Part shown: piece after piece, positions 1 through 8,393 of the stretch
Position numbering within the stretch: position 1 is the first letter of the stretch
Layout: each line of letters opens with the position of its first letter
NCBI RefSeq assembly: GCF_900104725.1
Contig: NZ_LT629758.1
Coordinates: 2,046,001 to 2,110,000 of the forward strand
Direction of reading: 5' to 3'
Length of the DNA: 64,000 nucleotides
Origin: Actinoplanes derwentensis
GTDB lineage: Bacteria; Actinomycetota; Actinomycetes; Mycobacteriales; Micromonosporaceae
Translations under genes and position numbers: made by a program
Notes under the pieces: model-generated
The model's database searches: none
What the model saw: only the letters and a program-made list of their open reading frames with translations
Told to the model about the DNA's origin: nothing

Positions 1-236
1 TCGATCAGGCGGGTCGCCGGGCTGCCGGACAGCCCTGCCAGGCCGAGCATCTTCTCGGCGTTCTCGCTGACCACGGCGATGTGGCCGGCCTGGATGGCGA
101 TCAGCGCGCCGTACGATTGGATCCCGCCGAGCAGGTGGATGGGTTCCTGCACACACTCGGTCAGGTCGAAGGTGCCGCCGACCTCACGCTCGGCGGCGGC
201 GACCCGTTCCGGCAGCCAGGACGTCTGATCGGTCAC
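1..236 (-). CDS. Bacteriophytochrome-like photosensor, N-terminal fragment
   Basis: Only the first 78 codons lie in the window; the gene runs off the left edge. From a GTG start at 236 the protein has a short leader, then Cys28 and a PAS_2-type segment (EPIHLLGGIQSYGALIAI). In bacteriophytochromes a cysteine just before the EPIH motif bonds covalently to biliverdin, and the following PAS domain contacts the GAF domain. Placement of Cys28 fits that rule. The output domain is outside the window, so kinase, phosphatase or cyclase function cannot be decided. A PAS_2 protein that does not bind bilin is the alternative. Confidence 0.72.
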   Translation of the reverse strand, partial: MTDQTSWLPERVAAAEREVGGTFDLTECVQEPIHLLGGIQSYGALIAIQAGHIAVVSENAEKMLGLAGLSGSPATRLI

Positions 237-260
237 CGGGGAAATGCTACGCGGGCGAGG

Positions 261-923
261 TCAGGCCGGCGTCTGGACCATGAACGAGCTCTCGCCGTCG
301 AACGCCGCACCCTCCGGCTTGTCGATGTAGAGCGAGGCGTCCTTGCGCTGATGGATCCGGTAGTCCGGGTAGTTCTTGGACCGCAGCCGGATGGTGCCCG
401 CATCGGTGCCGGACTCCTGGCAGAACGTGGCGTCCGCCCGGAACAGGTCGGAATCGTCGGAGGCGTCGAAACGCAGCCGGTAGTCGAAGTGCCGCAGGAA
501 CCGGCCGTCGGACAGCCGGAACGAGAAGCACGCCTCGTCGCCCAGGCCCGCGACCACGGTCACTGTCGCCGGGTCGGCCGGGGACATCTTCGCGAAGTCC
601 CCGCTCACCGTCAGATAGGTGTTCTCGTCACCGAGCGGGGACAGCTGCCACTCGCCGGCGCCGAGCAGCGGTTTCGCCGGTTCGGCCGCGGACGGTTGCG
701 CCGCGGCCGGGGTGGTGGCGGCGGTGGCCGTCGCGGCCACGGCCGGGTCCTTCTCGCCGGTGATGCTGTTCCACGCGGCCCAGGCCAGCAGGAGCACCGC
801 GACGCCGCCGGCCCCGACGGCGATCGGCACGAACCGGGGCAGCCCGTCGCTCGGTGCGGCCGGACCGCCACTGCCGTAGACGGTGCCGGACGGGCGCGCC
901 GGCCCGGGGCCCTGGTCGGTCAT
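261..923 (-). CDS. Membrane-anchored AbfB (CBM42-like) domain protein
   Basis: A 220-residue protein with a short cytoplasmic Pro/Gly-rich head, one transmembrane segment (about 33-51), an Ala/Pro/Thr-rich linker (60-86) and a C-terminal beta-trefoil-like region (about 129-218). That region carries the AbfB signatures FSFRLSDGRFLRHFDY, FRADATF and SKNYPDYRIH. AbfB/CBM42 domains of fungal and bacterial arabinofuranosidases bind arabinofuranose side chains. No catalytic domain is attached, so a sugar-sensing or wall-binding surface role is inferred. The ATG at 923 is preceded by a GGAG-like site. It ends 24 bp before the phytochrome gene start, so the two may be co-transcribed. Confidence 0.7.
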   Translation of the reverse strand: MTDQGPGPARPSGTVYGSGGPAAPSDGLPRFVPIAVGAGGVAVLLLAWAAWNSITGEKDPAVAATATAATTPAAAQPSAAEPAKPLLGAGEWQLSPLGDENTYLTVSGDFAKMSPADPATVTVVAGLGDEACFSFRLSDGRFLRHFDYRLRFDASDDSDLFRADATFCQESGTDAGTIRLRSKNYPDYRIHQRKDASLYIDKPEGAAFDGESSFMVQTPA

Positions 924-1019
924 ACGACTGCTCCTCCATGTCGGCGTCGTTTCCCGGAAAGCCGGATGAAACGACCGGCTCCCGGCCCGACAGGTTACCC
1001 GGTGCTGCCCCGCAGGCCG

Positions 1020-1682
1020 CTACACGCCGGGGGCCCGCCCGACCAGGCGCAGCGCGGCGGCGGCGACGATGCCCTGCAGGACTTCGGTGGCGGGCAGGTC
1101 GTCGAGGTCGCGGCGCATCCCGATGACGCTCTCTACCAGGCCGAACACCAGGTCGCCGGTGATCTCCGGGTTGTCCAGGTGGCCACCGCAGGCGGAGACC
1201 AGCGTGCGGTACGCGTACCGAAGCCGTTCTCGCTCCTGCCGGAACCGGGTGAAGGGTTCGCTGGCGACCTCGGGCAGCGCGTAGAGGATGCCGACGTTCC
1301 AGCGGGCGCCGAGCAGCACCCCGACGTCGTAGCGGACCAGTGCGTGCAGGGCGGCGGCCGGTTCCAGTCCCTGGCCGGTGATCTCGCCGGCGTAGTCGAG
1401 CGACGGCCGGACAGTGGCTTCGAGCAGTTCGGCGAGGACCGTCTCCTTGTTGTCGAAGTGGTAGTAGAGCGACGCCTGCCGGATCCCGACCCGTTCGGCG
1501 ATCAGCCGGGTGGAGGTGGCCGCGTAGCCGCGCTGGGCGAACAGTTCGGCCGCCGCGTCGAGGATCTCGTCGCGGGCACTGGCGGTCGGCAGTCGCCGGG
1601 CGCCGGAGCGGGGCCGGCCGACGGAGGGGGCGCTCACGTTCTGCATCGTCGCACGCCGGTTCTCACGTAACGTCGCGGACAT
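1020..1682 (-). CDS. TetR-family regulator of the guanidine/urea operon
   Basis: TetR/AcrR repressor. The N-terminal helix-turn-helix reads DEILDAAAELFAQRGYAATS followed by RLIAERVGIRQASLYYHF, and the C-terminal ligand-binding part is all-helical. It is transcribed away from the permease operon at 1774, and an 18-bp inverted repeat (1738-1755) lies between them. It therefore probably represses that operon and perhaps itself. Start choice is uncertain: ATG 1682 is used here, ATG 1646 would give a more typical short N-terminus, and an in-frame GTG at 1733 is less likely because it would put the gene almost into the operator. The inducer is unknown; guanidine, carboxyguanidine or urea are candidates by context only. 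Confidence 0.85.
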   Translation of the reverse strand: MSATLRENRRATMQNVSAPSVGRPRSGARRLPTASARDEILDAAAELFAQRGYAATSTRLIAERVGIRQASLYYHFDNKETVLAELLEATVRPSLDYAGEITGQGLEPAAALHALVRYDVGVLLGARWNVGILYALPEVASEPFTRFRQERERLRYAYRTLVSACGGHLDNPEITGDLVFGLVESVIGMRRDLDDLPATEVLQGIVAAAALRLVGRAPGV

Positions 1683-1737
1683 AGTCGGCAACTCAAGGTT
1701 TACCGCCGGGAAACCGGCGTCGGCGCTGGTCACCGGA

Positions 1738-1755
1738 ATCTGTCAACTGACAGAT
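1738..1755. promoter_or_regulatory. Palindromic operator in divergent TetR/permease region
   Basis: Perfect inverted repeat with 8-bp arms (ATCTGTCA and TGACAGAT) around a 2-bp spacer, 18 bp upstream of the permease ATG. Size and symmetry suit a TetR dimer. Binding here would block the permease promoter. Confidence 0.6.
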
Positions 1756-1773
1756 ATCTCCTCAGGAGGCGGT

Positions 1774-3288
1774 ATGACCACCACCACGGATGCCGCGGAC
1801 CTCCGCGGTTTCGGATATGAGCCGGAGCTGCGGCGCAGCATCGGCACCTACGCGTCGTTCGCTGCCGGGTTCTCCTTCGTCTCCATCCTCACCACGGTCT
1901 TCCAGCTCTTCGCCTTCGGATTCTCGTTCGGCGGCCCGGCCTTCTTCTGGACCTGGCCGCTGGTCTTCCTCGGCCAGTTCATGGTCGCGCTCAACTTCGC
2001 CGAACTCGCCGCCCGCTACCCGCTCTCCGGCTGCATCTACCAGTGGTCGCGGCGACTCTCCAACGCCACCGTCGGCTGGTTCGCCGGCTGGGTCATGATC
2101 ATCGCCCAGATCGCCACCGTCGCCGCCGCCGCGATCGCCCTGCAAGTCGTCCTGCCGTCGATCTGGTCCGGTTTCCAGCTCGTCGGTGGCGACCCGTCAC
2201 TGACCTCGCCGACCGGAGCCACCAACGCCGTCATCCTCGGTTCCGTCCTGATCGCCCTGACCACCGTCGTGAACGTCATCGGCGTCCGCCTGATGGCCAT
2301 CGTCAACAGCACCGGCGTCACCCTGGAGATCATCGGTGTGGTCGCCGTGGTGATCCTGCTGCTGTTCAACATCGAACGCGGCCCCGGCGTCGTCTTCGAC
2401 ACCGGCGGAACCGGCAGCGGCCTCGGCTACGTCGGGCCGTTCCTGGTCTCCGCCCTGATGGCCGCCTATGTGGTGGTCGGCTTCGACAGCGCCGGCGAAC
2501 TCTCCGAGGAGACCCGCGACCCCCGGCACACCGCACCCCGCACCATCCTGCGCGCCCTCGCCGCGGCCGGTATCGGTGGCGGACTGATGCTGCTCGCCGC
2601 CCTGATGGCCGCGCCCAGCCTCACCGACGGGCGGCTCGCCACCGAAGGACTGCCGTACGTGCTGACCAGCCGCCTCGGCGAGACCGGTGGCCGGATCCTG
2701 CTGATCGACGTCGCCATCGCCATCGCCGTCTGCACCCTGGCCATCCAGACCGCCGGCAGCCGGATGATCTTCTCGATGGCCCGCGACAACGTGCTGCCGT
2801 TCTCCGCCGCGCTCAGCAAGGTCAACCCGCGTACCGGCACTCCCGCGCTGCCCGCGATCGTCGTCGGGGTCGGCGCGGCCGGGCTGCTGCTGATCAACAT
2901 CGGTCAGGCGGCGCTGTTCACCGCCATCACCAGCGTCTGCATCGTGATGCTCTACATCGCCTACGCACTGGTCACCATCCCGCTGCTGATCCGCCGGGTC
3001 AAAGGCTGGCCGCCCGCCGACGGACAGCTCACCGAACGCGGTGGCAAGCTCTTCGCCCTCGGGCGGTTCGGCATCGTCGTCAACGCCGTCGCCGTCGTCT
3101 ACGGCCTCGGCATGATCCTCAACCTCGGGTGGCCCCGGCAGGAGGTCTACGACCCGGCCGGCACCCACTGGTACCTGCACTACTTCTCCCTGCTGTTCGT
3201 CGGCGGCGCACTGATCACCGGAGCCCTGGTCCACCAGCGCTACCTCCGCGCCGCCCAGCCCGCCACCGCTGTTCCGGCCGCCCTCTGA
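1774..3288 (+). CDS. APC-family permease of urea/guanidine carboxylase cluster
   Basis: A 504-residue integral membrane protein with about twelve hydrophobic segments and the amino acid-polyamine-organocation fold. It looks like the permeases found next to urea/guanidine carboxylases (urea carboxylase-associated permease group). An ideal AGGAGG site lies 6 bp before the ATG. It is the first gene of the operon and is followed at 3369 by the carboxyguanidine deiminase subunit genes. I infer uptake of a nitrogen compound such as guanidine, urea or an amino acid that yields them; substrate cannot be read from sequence. Confidence 0.85.
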   Translation: MTTTTDAADLRGFGYEPELRRSIGTYASFAAGFSFVSILTTVFQLFAFGFSFGGPAFFWTWPLVFLGQFMVALNFAELAARYPLSGCIYQWSRRLSNATVGWFAGWVMIIAQIATVAAAAIALQVVLPSIWSGFQLVGGDPSLTSPTGATNAVILGSVLIALTTVVNVIGVRLMAIVNSTGVTLEIIGVVAVVILLLFNIERGPGVVFDTGGTGSGLGYVGPFLVSALMAAYVVVGFDSAGELSEETRDPRHTAPRTILRALAAAGIGGGLMLLAALMAAPSLTDGRLATEGLPYVLTSRLGETGGRILLIDVAIAIAVCTLAIQTAGSRMIFSMARDNVLPFSAALSKVNPRTGTPALPAIVVGVGAAGLLLINIGQAALFTAITSVCIVMLYIAYALVTIPLLIRRVKGWPPADGQLTERGGKLFALGRFGIVVNAVAVVYGLGMILNLGWPRQEVYDPAGTHWYLHYFSLLFVGGALITGALVHQRYLRAAQPATAVPAAL

Positions 3289-3323
3289 CCGTCCTCGCCC
3301 TTTTCATCACCTCCGTTCCTGCA

Positions 3324-3357
3324 GTTGTTTCCGTCACCTGTCGTTGTTTCCGCCACC
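3324..3357 (+). repeat. 15-bp tandem direct repeat between permease and cgdA
   Basis: Two copies of GTTGTTTCCGYCACC start at 3324 and 3343, 19 bp apart, in the 80-bp gap before cgdA. They differ at one base. They could be an internal regulatory site or a slippage product; no promoter is obvious. Confidence 0.45.
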
Positions 3358-3368
3358 GAGGAGACCTT

Positions 3369-4175
3369 ATGAGTACCGCTACCACCGCCGGGGCGCGTGA
3401 TCACGCACGCGCCCAGGGCGGCACCGTCGTCGACTGCATGCCGATCGTCCCGGCCACCTCACTCGGCCCCGATCTGACCTGGGCGGAGACCGTTCCGGGC
3501 GGCGGGTACGCCAGCAGACGGCTGGCCCGCGGCACCACCCTGCGGCTCACCGACCTGGCTGGCGACGCTTGCGTGTCCATGTTGATCCTCAACGCTGACG
3601 AGCCGTGGGAACGGATCAACATCGCCGACACCGTCAAGGTGTTGTGGCAGGCCTACGTCGGTGAGGGCCACCTCCTGCTGTCCGATCAGGGCCGTGTCCT
3701 CGCCTCGGTCACCGCCGGATCGCGGGACCGCTCGGACACGTTCTGCGGCACGACAACCCTCACAGGCAACACTTCCCGGTACGGGGACGGCAGTCCGCAC
3801 TCGGCCACTCCGGCCGGCCGGGAACTGTTCACCCTGGCCGCCGCCAAACACGGCCTGACCAGGCGTGACCTGCCACCGAGCATCTCGTTCTTCCAGGGCG
3901 TGCGCGTCGGCGACGACGGCACCTTCACGTGGCTCGGCTCGGCCGGGGCCGGGGCGACCGTCGAACTGCGCGCCGAGATGCCGGTGACGGTGCTGCTCGT
4001 CAACGTGCCGCACCCGCTCGACCCCCGCGAGGCGTACACCAGCACTCCCGTCGAGATCCGGGCCTGGACCGGGCAGCCGACCGCGCCCACCGACCCGATC
4101 TGGTCCCGCTCCCCGGAAGGCGAACGCGCCTTCCTGAACACCGCCGACTACCTCACCGCCCGGGGGATCCGATGA
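3369..4175 (+). CDS. cgdA: Carboxyguanidine deiminase subunit CgdA-like (DUF1989, UAAP1)
   Basis: A 268-residue DUF1989 protein, the longer of the two urea-carboxylase-associated proteins (UAAP1). In characterised guanidine-degrading operons, CgdA and CgdB form a heteromeric enzyme that deiminates carboxyguanidine to allophanate and ammonia. Typical family landmarks are present: LTDLAGDACVSMLILNA, FCGTTTLTGNTSRYG and SISFFQGVRV. The GAGGAG site before ATG 3369 fixes the start. The stop overlaps the next ATG by 4 bp, so the two subunits are translationally coupled. Their joint presence argues that the carboxylase downstream uses guanidine at least as well as urea. Confidence 0.82.
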   Translation: MSTATTAGARDHARAQGGTVVDCMPIVPATSLGPDLTWAETVPGGGYASRRLARGTTLRLTDLAGDACVSMLILNADEPWERINIADTVKVLWQAYVGEGHLLLSDQGRVLASVTAGSRDRSDTFCGTTTLTGNTSRYGDGSPHSATPAGRELFTLAAAKHGLTRRDLPPSISFFQGVRVGDDGTFTWLGSAGAGATVELRAEMPVTVLLVNVPHPLDPREAYTSTPVEIRAWTGQPTAPTDPIWSRSPEGERAFLNTADYLTARGIR

Positions 4176-4903
4176 CCGCGCCCTCCACCGGCCAAGCCTT
4201 CGCCGCCACGCCCGAGACCGACCACGCACTCGCCGCCGAGCCGGTGGGCGGTAAGTCCGAGACCAATCAGTCCGCTTCCGGGCGGGTCGTTCTGGACCAG
4301 ACGGTTCCGGCTCGGGCTCCCTGGTCGGCGGTGGTGCGGCGGGGTGACGTGCTGACCATCGTCGACCTGCACGGCAACCAGGCCGTGGACTGCCTGCTCT
4401 ACGACGCCGGCGACACCTCCGAGCGCTACTCGGCGCAGGACACCGTCGCCGCGCAGGGTGGCATCTTCCTCACCACCGGCAGCGTGCTGCGCTCGTCGGA
4501 GGGCAATCCGCTGATGACCGTGATCGCGGACGAGGTGGGGCGGCACGACACCGTCGGTGGGGCGTGCAGCCGGGAGTCCAACACGCTGCGCTACGGCCAC
4601 CACACCAAACACCAGCACGCCTGCGTGGAGAACTTCCTCATCGAGGGTTCGAAGTGGGGACTCGGCAAACGCGACCTGGTCAGCAACATCAACTGGTACA
4701 TGAACGTCCCGGTCGACCCGGACGGCAGCCTCGGCATCGTCGACGGCATCTCCGCCCCCGGCCTGTCACTGTCCCTGCGGGCCGAGACCGACGTCCTCGT
4801 GCTCGTCTCCAACTGCCCCCAGATCAACAACCCGTGCAACGGCTTCGACCCGACCCCGATACGAATGATCGTCACCTCATCGGGGGAGGCGGCCGGTGTT
4901 TGA
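4172..4903 (+). CDS. cgdB: Carboxyguanidine deiminase subunit CgdB-like (DUF1989, UAAP2)
   Basis: A 243-residue DUF1989 protein (UAAP2), partner of the preceding subunit. The metal- and substrate-site region is visible as CSRESNTLRYG followed by HQHACVENFL, with Cys and His residues likely to bind zinc. An ATGA overlap links it to cgdA, and its end overlaps the carboxylase GTG start by 8 bp. The first 35 residues are low-complexity and poorly conserved in style, so a later start is possible, but the overlap favours ATG 4172. Role: conversion of carboxyguanidine to allophanate together with CgdA (known for the family, inferred here). Confidence 0.82.
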   Translation: MTAPSTGQAFAATPETDHALAAEPVGGKSETNQSASGRVVLDQTVPARAPWSAVVRRGDVLTIVDLHGNQAVDCLLYDAGDTSERYSAQDTVAAQGGIFLTTGSVLRSSEGNPLMTVIADEVGRHDTVGGACSRESNTLRYGHHTKHQHACVENFLIEGSKWGLGKRDLVSNINWYMNVPVDPDGSLGIVDGISAPGLSLSLRAETDVLVLVSNCPQINNPCNGFDPTPIRMIVTSSGEAAGV

Positions 4904-7900
4904 CACTCTGCTCGTCGCCAACCGGGGTGAGATCGCCTGCCGGATCATCCGTACCGCCGCTCGTCTCGGGTTGAAGACCGTCGCGGTCTTCTCCGACCCG
5001 GACCGGGGCGCGCCGCACGTCCGGATGGCGGACACGGCGGTCCGCCTGGGACCGGCCCCGGCCAGGGAGAGTTACCTGCTCACCGACCGGGTCATCGAGG
5101 CGGCGCTCGCCAACGGTGCCGGTGCCGTCCATCCGGGATACGGATTCCTGTCCGAGGACGCCGCGTTCGCCACCGCCGTGGAGGCCGCCGGGCTCGTGTT
5201 CGTGGGCCCGACCCCGGCACAGCTCACCGCCTTCGGGGCCAAGCACACCGCCCGTGACCTGGCCCAGGCCGCCGGAGTACCGATGATCCAGGGCACCGGG
5301 CTGCTCTCCGGGCTCGACGAGGCGCTGGCCGCCGCGTCCACGATCGGCTACCCGGTGATGCTCAAGGCGACCGGGGGCGGCGGTGGCATCGGCATGCAGG
5401 CCTGCCACGACACCGCCGAACTGACCGAGGCCTACGGCCGGGTCGAACGGCTCGCTGTCGCGAGTTTCGGCAGCGGCGGGGTCTTTCTGGAACGGTTCGT
5501 GCAGCGGGCCCGGCACGTCGAGGTCCAGGTCTTCGGTGATGGGTACGGCCGGGTCGTCGCCCTGGGAGACCGGGACTGCTCCCTGCAACGACGTAACCAG
5601 AAGGTGATCGAGGAGGCGCCCGCACCCGGCCTGCCCGACGCGGTCCGCGCCCGCCTGCACGAGTCGGCGGCCGCCCTGTGCGCGTCGGTCGGCTACCGGT
5701 CGGCGGGAACCGTCGAGTTCGTCTACGACGCCGCCCGCGAAGAAGCGTCGTTCCTCGAGGTCAACGCCCGTCTCCAGGTGGAACACCCGGTCACCGAGGA
5801 GGTGCTCGGGATCGACCTGGTCGAGTGGATGCTGCGGCTCGCCCAGGGCGACACCGGCGTGCTCGACACACCCCGGAAAGCCGCCGGGGCCGCGGTCGAG
5901 GCCCGGGTCTACGCCGAGGACCCGACCCTGGGGCACCGGCCCAGTGCCGGGCTGGTCACCCGGGTCTCCTTCCCGGCCGGAGTGCGGGTCGACGGCTGGG
6001 TGGAGAACGGCACTGAGGTCTCCACCTCCTACGACCCGATGCTCGCCAAGATCATCGTCACCGGTGCCGACCGGGCCGAGGCGTATGCCCGGCTCGGTGC
6101 GGCTCTGGCGGAGACCCGGGTAGACGGGATCGAGACCAACCTCGGACTGCTGCGCGCGGCAGTTCTCGAACCATCCGTGCTCAATGTCGAACACTCGACG
6201 GCAACGTTGATCAACGTGTACGACAACGAGCCCAGAATCATTGTCGAGCGTGCCGGAACGTTGACGGCCGTTCAGGACTGGCCCGGCCGGGTCGGCCTCT
6301 GGGAGGTCGGGGTTCCGCCGTCCGGCCCGATGGACGACAAGTCGTTCCGGCTGGGGAACACCGCGCTCGGCAACCCCGAGGGCGCCCCGGGCCTGGAGTG
6401 CACGGTGGACGGGCCGGCTCTGCGGTTCAGCGCGGCGACCACGGTCTGCGTGACCGGCGCGGACGTGACGGTCACCGTGAACGGTGTCCCGGTGCCGTGC
6501 TGGGAGCCGGTACTCGTCCCGGCCGGCGGGCTCCTGGACGTAGGAAAGGCCACCTCAGGCCTGCGCCCCTACATCCTGTTCGCGGGCGGCCTGGACATCC
6601 CCCTGTACCTGGGCAGCGCCGCGACCTTCACCCTCGGCCAGTTCGGCGGGCACGGCGGCCGGGCCCTGCGCCTGGGCGACGTCCTGCGCGTGGTCACCCC
6701 GAAAGACCAGCCGGCGGCCGAGCCGGTGCCGGTGGGGGAGCGGCCGGTCATCGGGCGGGAGTGGCGGATCGCCGTCACGGAAGGGCCGCACGCGGCGCCG
6801 GAGTTCTTCACGCGGGAGGACATCGACGAGTTCTACGCCGCCTCCTGGGAGGTGCACTTCAACTCGGCGCGGACCGGGGTTCGCCTGGTCGGGCCGAAAC
6901 CCCGGTGGGCGCGCACCGACGGCGGGGAAGCGGGGCTGCACCCGTCGAACATTCATGACACCGCCTACTCGGTGGGGGCGATCGACTTCACCGGTGACGT
7001 GCCGATCCTGCTCGGACCGGACGGTCCCAGTCTCGGCGGGTTCGTCTGCCCGGCCACGGTCGTCACCGCTGAGCGGTGGAAACTCGGACAGCTCACGCCC
7101 GGCGACCGGGTCACGTTCGTACCGGTCAATGATATTGATTTCACGCCGTTGATTGTCAATGTGGACGACGGTGTCCTGGCACGCGGCGAAGGCGTCACCT
7201 ATCGGCGGTCCGGGGACGACAACCTGCTGATCGAGTACGGGCCGATGACTCTCGACCTCGGGCTGCGGATGCGGGCCCACGCGCTGATGGACCGCCTGCG
7301 CGCGGAGAACCTCGCCGGAGTCGTCGACCTGACCCCGGGCATCCGGTCCTTGCAGGTGCACGTCGATCCGGCTCGGTTACCCGTACGCAAATTGCTCGGT
7401 CTGGTTCGGGAACTCGAGAACGAACTGCCGGCCACCCGGGAACTGGAGGTGCCGAGCCGGGTCGTGCACCTGCCACTGTCCTGGGACGATCCGTCCACCC
7501 GGGAGGCGATCGCCCGCTACATGGCCGGGGTGCGCGACGACGCGCCGTGGTGCCCGTGGAACATCGAGTTCATCCGCCGGGTCAACGGCCTGGACAGCGT
7601 CGACGACGTCTACGCGACCGTCTTCGACGCCAGCTATCTGGTGCTCGGGCTCGGCGACGTCTACCTCGGCGCGCCGGTCGCCACCCCGCTGGACCCCCGG
7701 CACCGGCTCGTCACCACCAAGTACAACCCGGCGCGCACGTGGACGCCGGAGAACGCGGTCGGCATCGGCGGCGCGTACCTGTGCATTTACGGCATGGAAG
7801 GCCCCGGCGGTTATCAGTTCGTCGGCAGGACCGTGCAGGTCTGGTCCCGCTGGAAGCAGAAACCGTGGCTGCTGCGGCACTTCGACCGCATCCAGTGGTA

Positions 7901-8393
7901 CCCGGTCGGCGCGGAGGAACTGCTCGACCTGCGGGCCGACATGGCCGCCGGCCGGCACCGGCTGCGGATCGAGGACGGCACCTTCCGGCTCGCCGATCAC
8001 GAGAACTTCCTGGCCGAGAACGCCACGTCGATCGAGGCGTTCCGGGAGAAGCAGGCCGCCGCGTTCGGCGCCGAACGCCAGGCCTGGGCGGCGGCCGGCG
8101 AATTCGATCCGCGCCCGGAACCGCCCACCCCACCGGCCGCCGGTCAGGTGACCGTCCCGGACGGCGGCGCCCTGGTCGAAGCCCCGTTCGTCGCCAGCGT
8201 GTGGCGGCTCGACGTGCGGCCCGGCGACCGGGTGGTGGCCGGACAGCCGCTGCTCGCGCTGGAGGCGATGAAGATGGAGACCGTCGTCGTCGCACCCCAG
8301 GACGGCGAGGTCACCGACATCCTGGTCAACCCCGGCAGCCAGGTCGCGCCGGGAAGCCCGCTGCTCGTACTCTCCGGAAGGACCGCCGCATGA
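4896..8393 (+). CDS. Biotin-dependent guanidine/urea carboxylase
   Basis: An 1165-residue single-chain carboxylase. Order of domains: biotin carboxylase (about 1-445; LVANRGEIACRIIR at the start, glycine-rich KATGGGGGIGM loop, EVNARLQVEHPVTEEV), then AHS2/KipA-like and AHS1/KipI-like carboxyltransferase halves (about 450-1000), and a biotinyl domain with EAMKMET, Lys1126 being the biotin site. It carboxylates urea or guanidine with ATP and bicarbonate. Unlike yeast urea amidolyase it has no fused allophanate hydrolase, which is encoded next. Start is GTG 4896 inside the cgdB end. With cgdAB beside it, guanidine is the likelier substrate; the residue reported to separate the two activities could not be aligned by eye. 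Confidence 0.88.
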   Translation: MFDTLLVANRGEIACRIIRTAARLGLKTVAVFSDPDRGAPHVRMADTAVRLGPAPARESYLLTDRVIEAALANGAGAVHPGYGFLSEDAAFATAVEAAGLVFVGPTPAQLTAFGAKHTARDLAQAAGVPMIQGTGLLSGLDEALAAASTIGYPVMLKATGGGGGIGMQACHDTAELTEAYGRVERLAVASFGSGGVFLERFVQRARHVEVQVFGDGYGRVVALGDRDCSLQRRNQKVIEEAPAPGLPDAVRARLHESAAALCASVGYRSAGTVEFVYDAAREEASFLEVNARLQVEHPVTEEVLGIDLVEWMLRLAQGDTGVLDTPRKAAGAAVEARVYAEDPTLGHRPSAGLVTRVSFPAGVRVDGWVENGTEVSTSYDPMLAKIIVTGADRAEAYARLGAALAETRVDGIETNLGLLRAAVLEPSVLNVEHSTATLINVYDNEPRIIVERAGTLTAVQDWPGRVGLWEVGVPPSGPMDDKSFRLGNTALGNPEGAPGLECTVDGPALRFSAATTVCVTGADVTVTVNGVPVPCWEPVLVPAGGLLDVGKATSGLRPYILFAGGLDIPLYLGSAATFTLGQFGGHGGRALRLGDVLRVVTPKDQPAAEPVPVGERPVIGREWRIAVTEGPHAAPEFFTREDIDEFYAASWEVHFNSARTGVRLVGPKPRWARTDGGEAGLHPSNIHDTAYSVGAIDFTGDVPILLGPDGPSLGGFVCPATVVTAERWKLGQLTPGDRVTFVPVNDIDFTPLIVNVDDGVLARGEGVTYRRSGDDNLLIEYGPMTLDLGLRMRAHALMDRLRAENLAGVVDLTPGIRSLQVHVDPARLPVRKLLGLVRELENELPATRELEVPSRVVHLPLSWDDPSTREAIARYMAGVRDDAPWCPWNIEFIRRVNGLDSVDDVYATVFDASYLVLGLGDVYLGAPVATPLDPRHRLVTTKYNPARTWTPENAVGIGGAYLCIYGMEGPGGYQFVGRTVQVWSRWKQKPWLLRHFDRIQWYPVGAEELLDLRADMAAGRHRLRIEDGTFRLADHENFLAENATSIEAFREKQAAAFGAERQAWAAAGEFDPRPEPPTPPAAGQVTVPDGGALVEAPFVASVWRLDVRPGDRVVAGQPLLALEAMKMETVVVAPQDGEVTDILVNPGSQVAPGSPLLVLSGRTAA

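Noticed and set aside
1683..1773. Guanidine riboswitch before the carboxylase operon
   Set aside because: Expected by pathway, but the 91-bp gap is largely occupied by the palindrome and promoter, and I see no conserved aptamer motifs.
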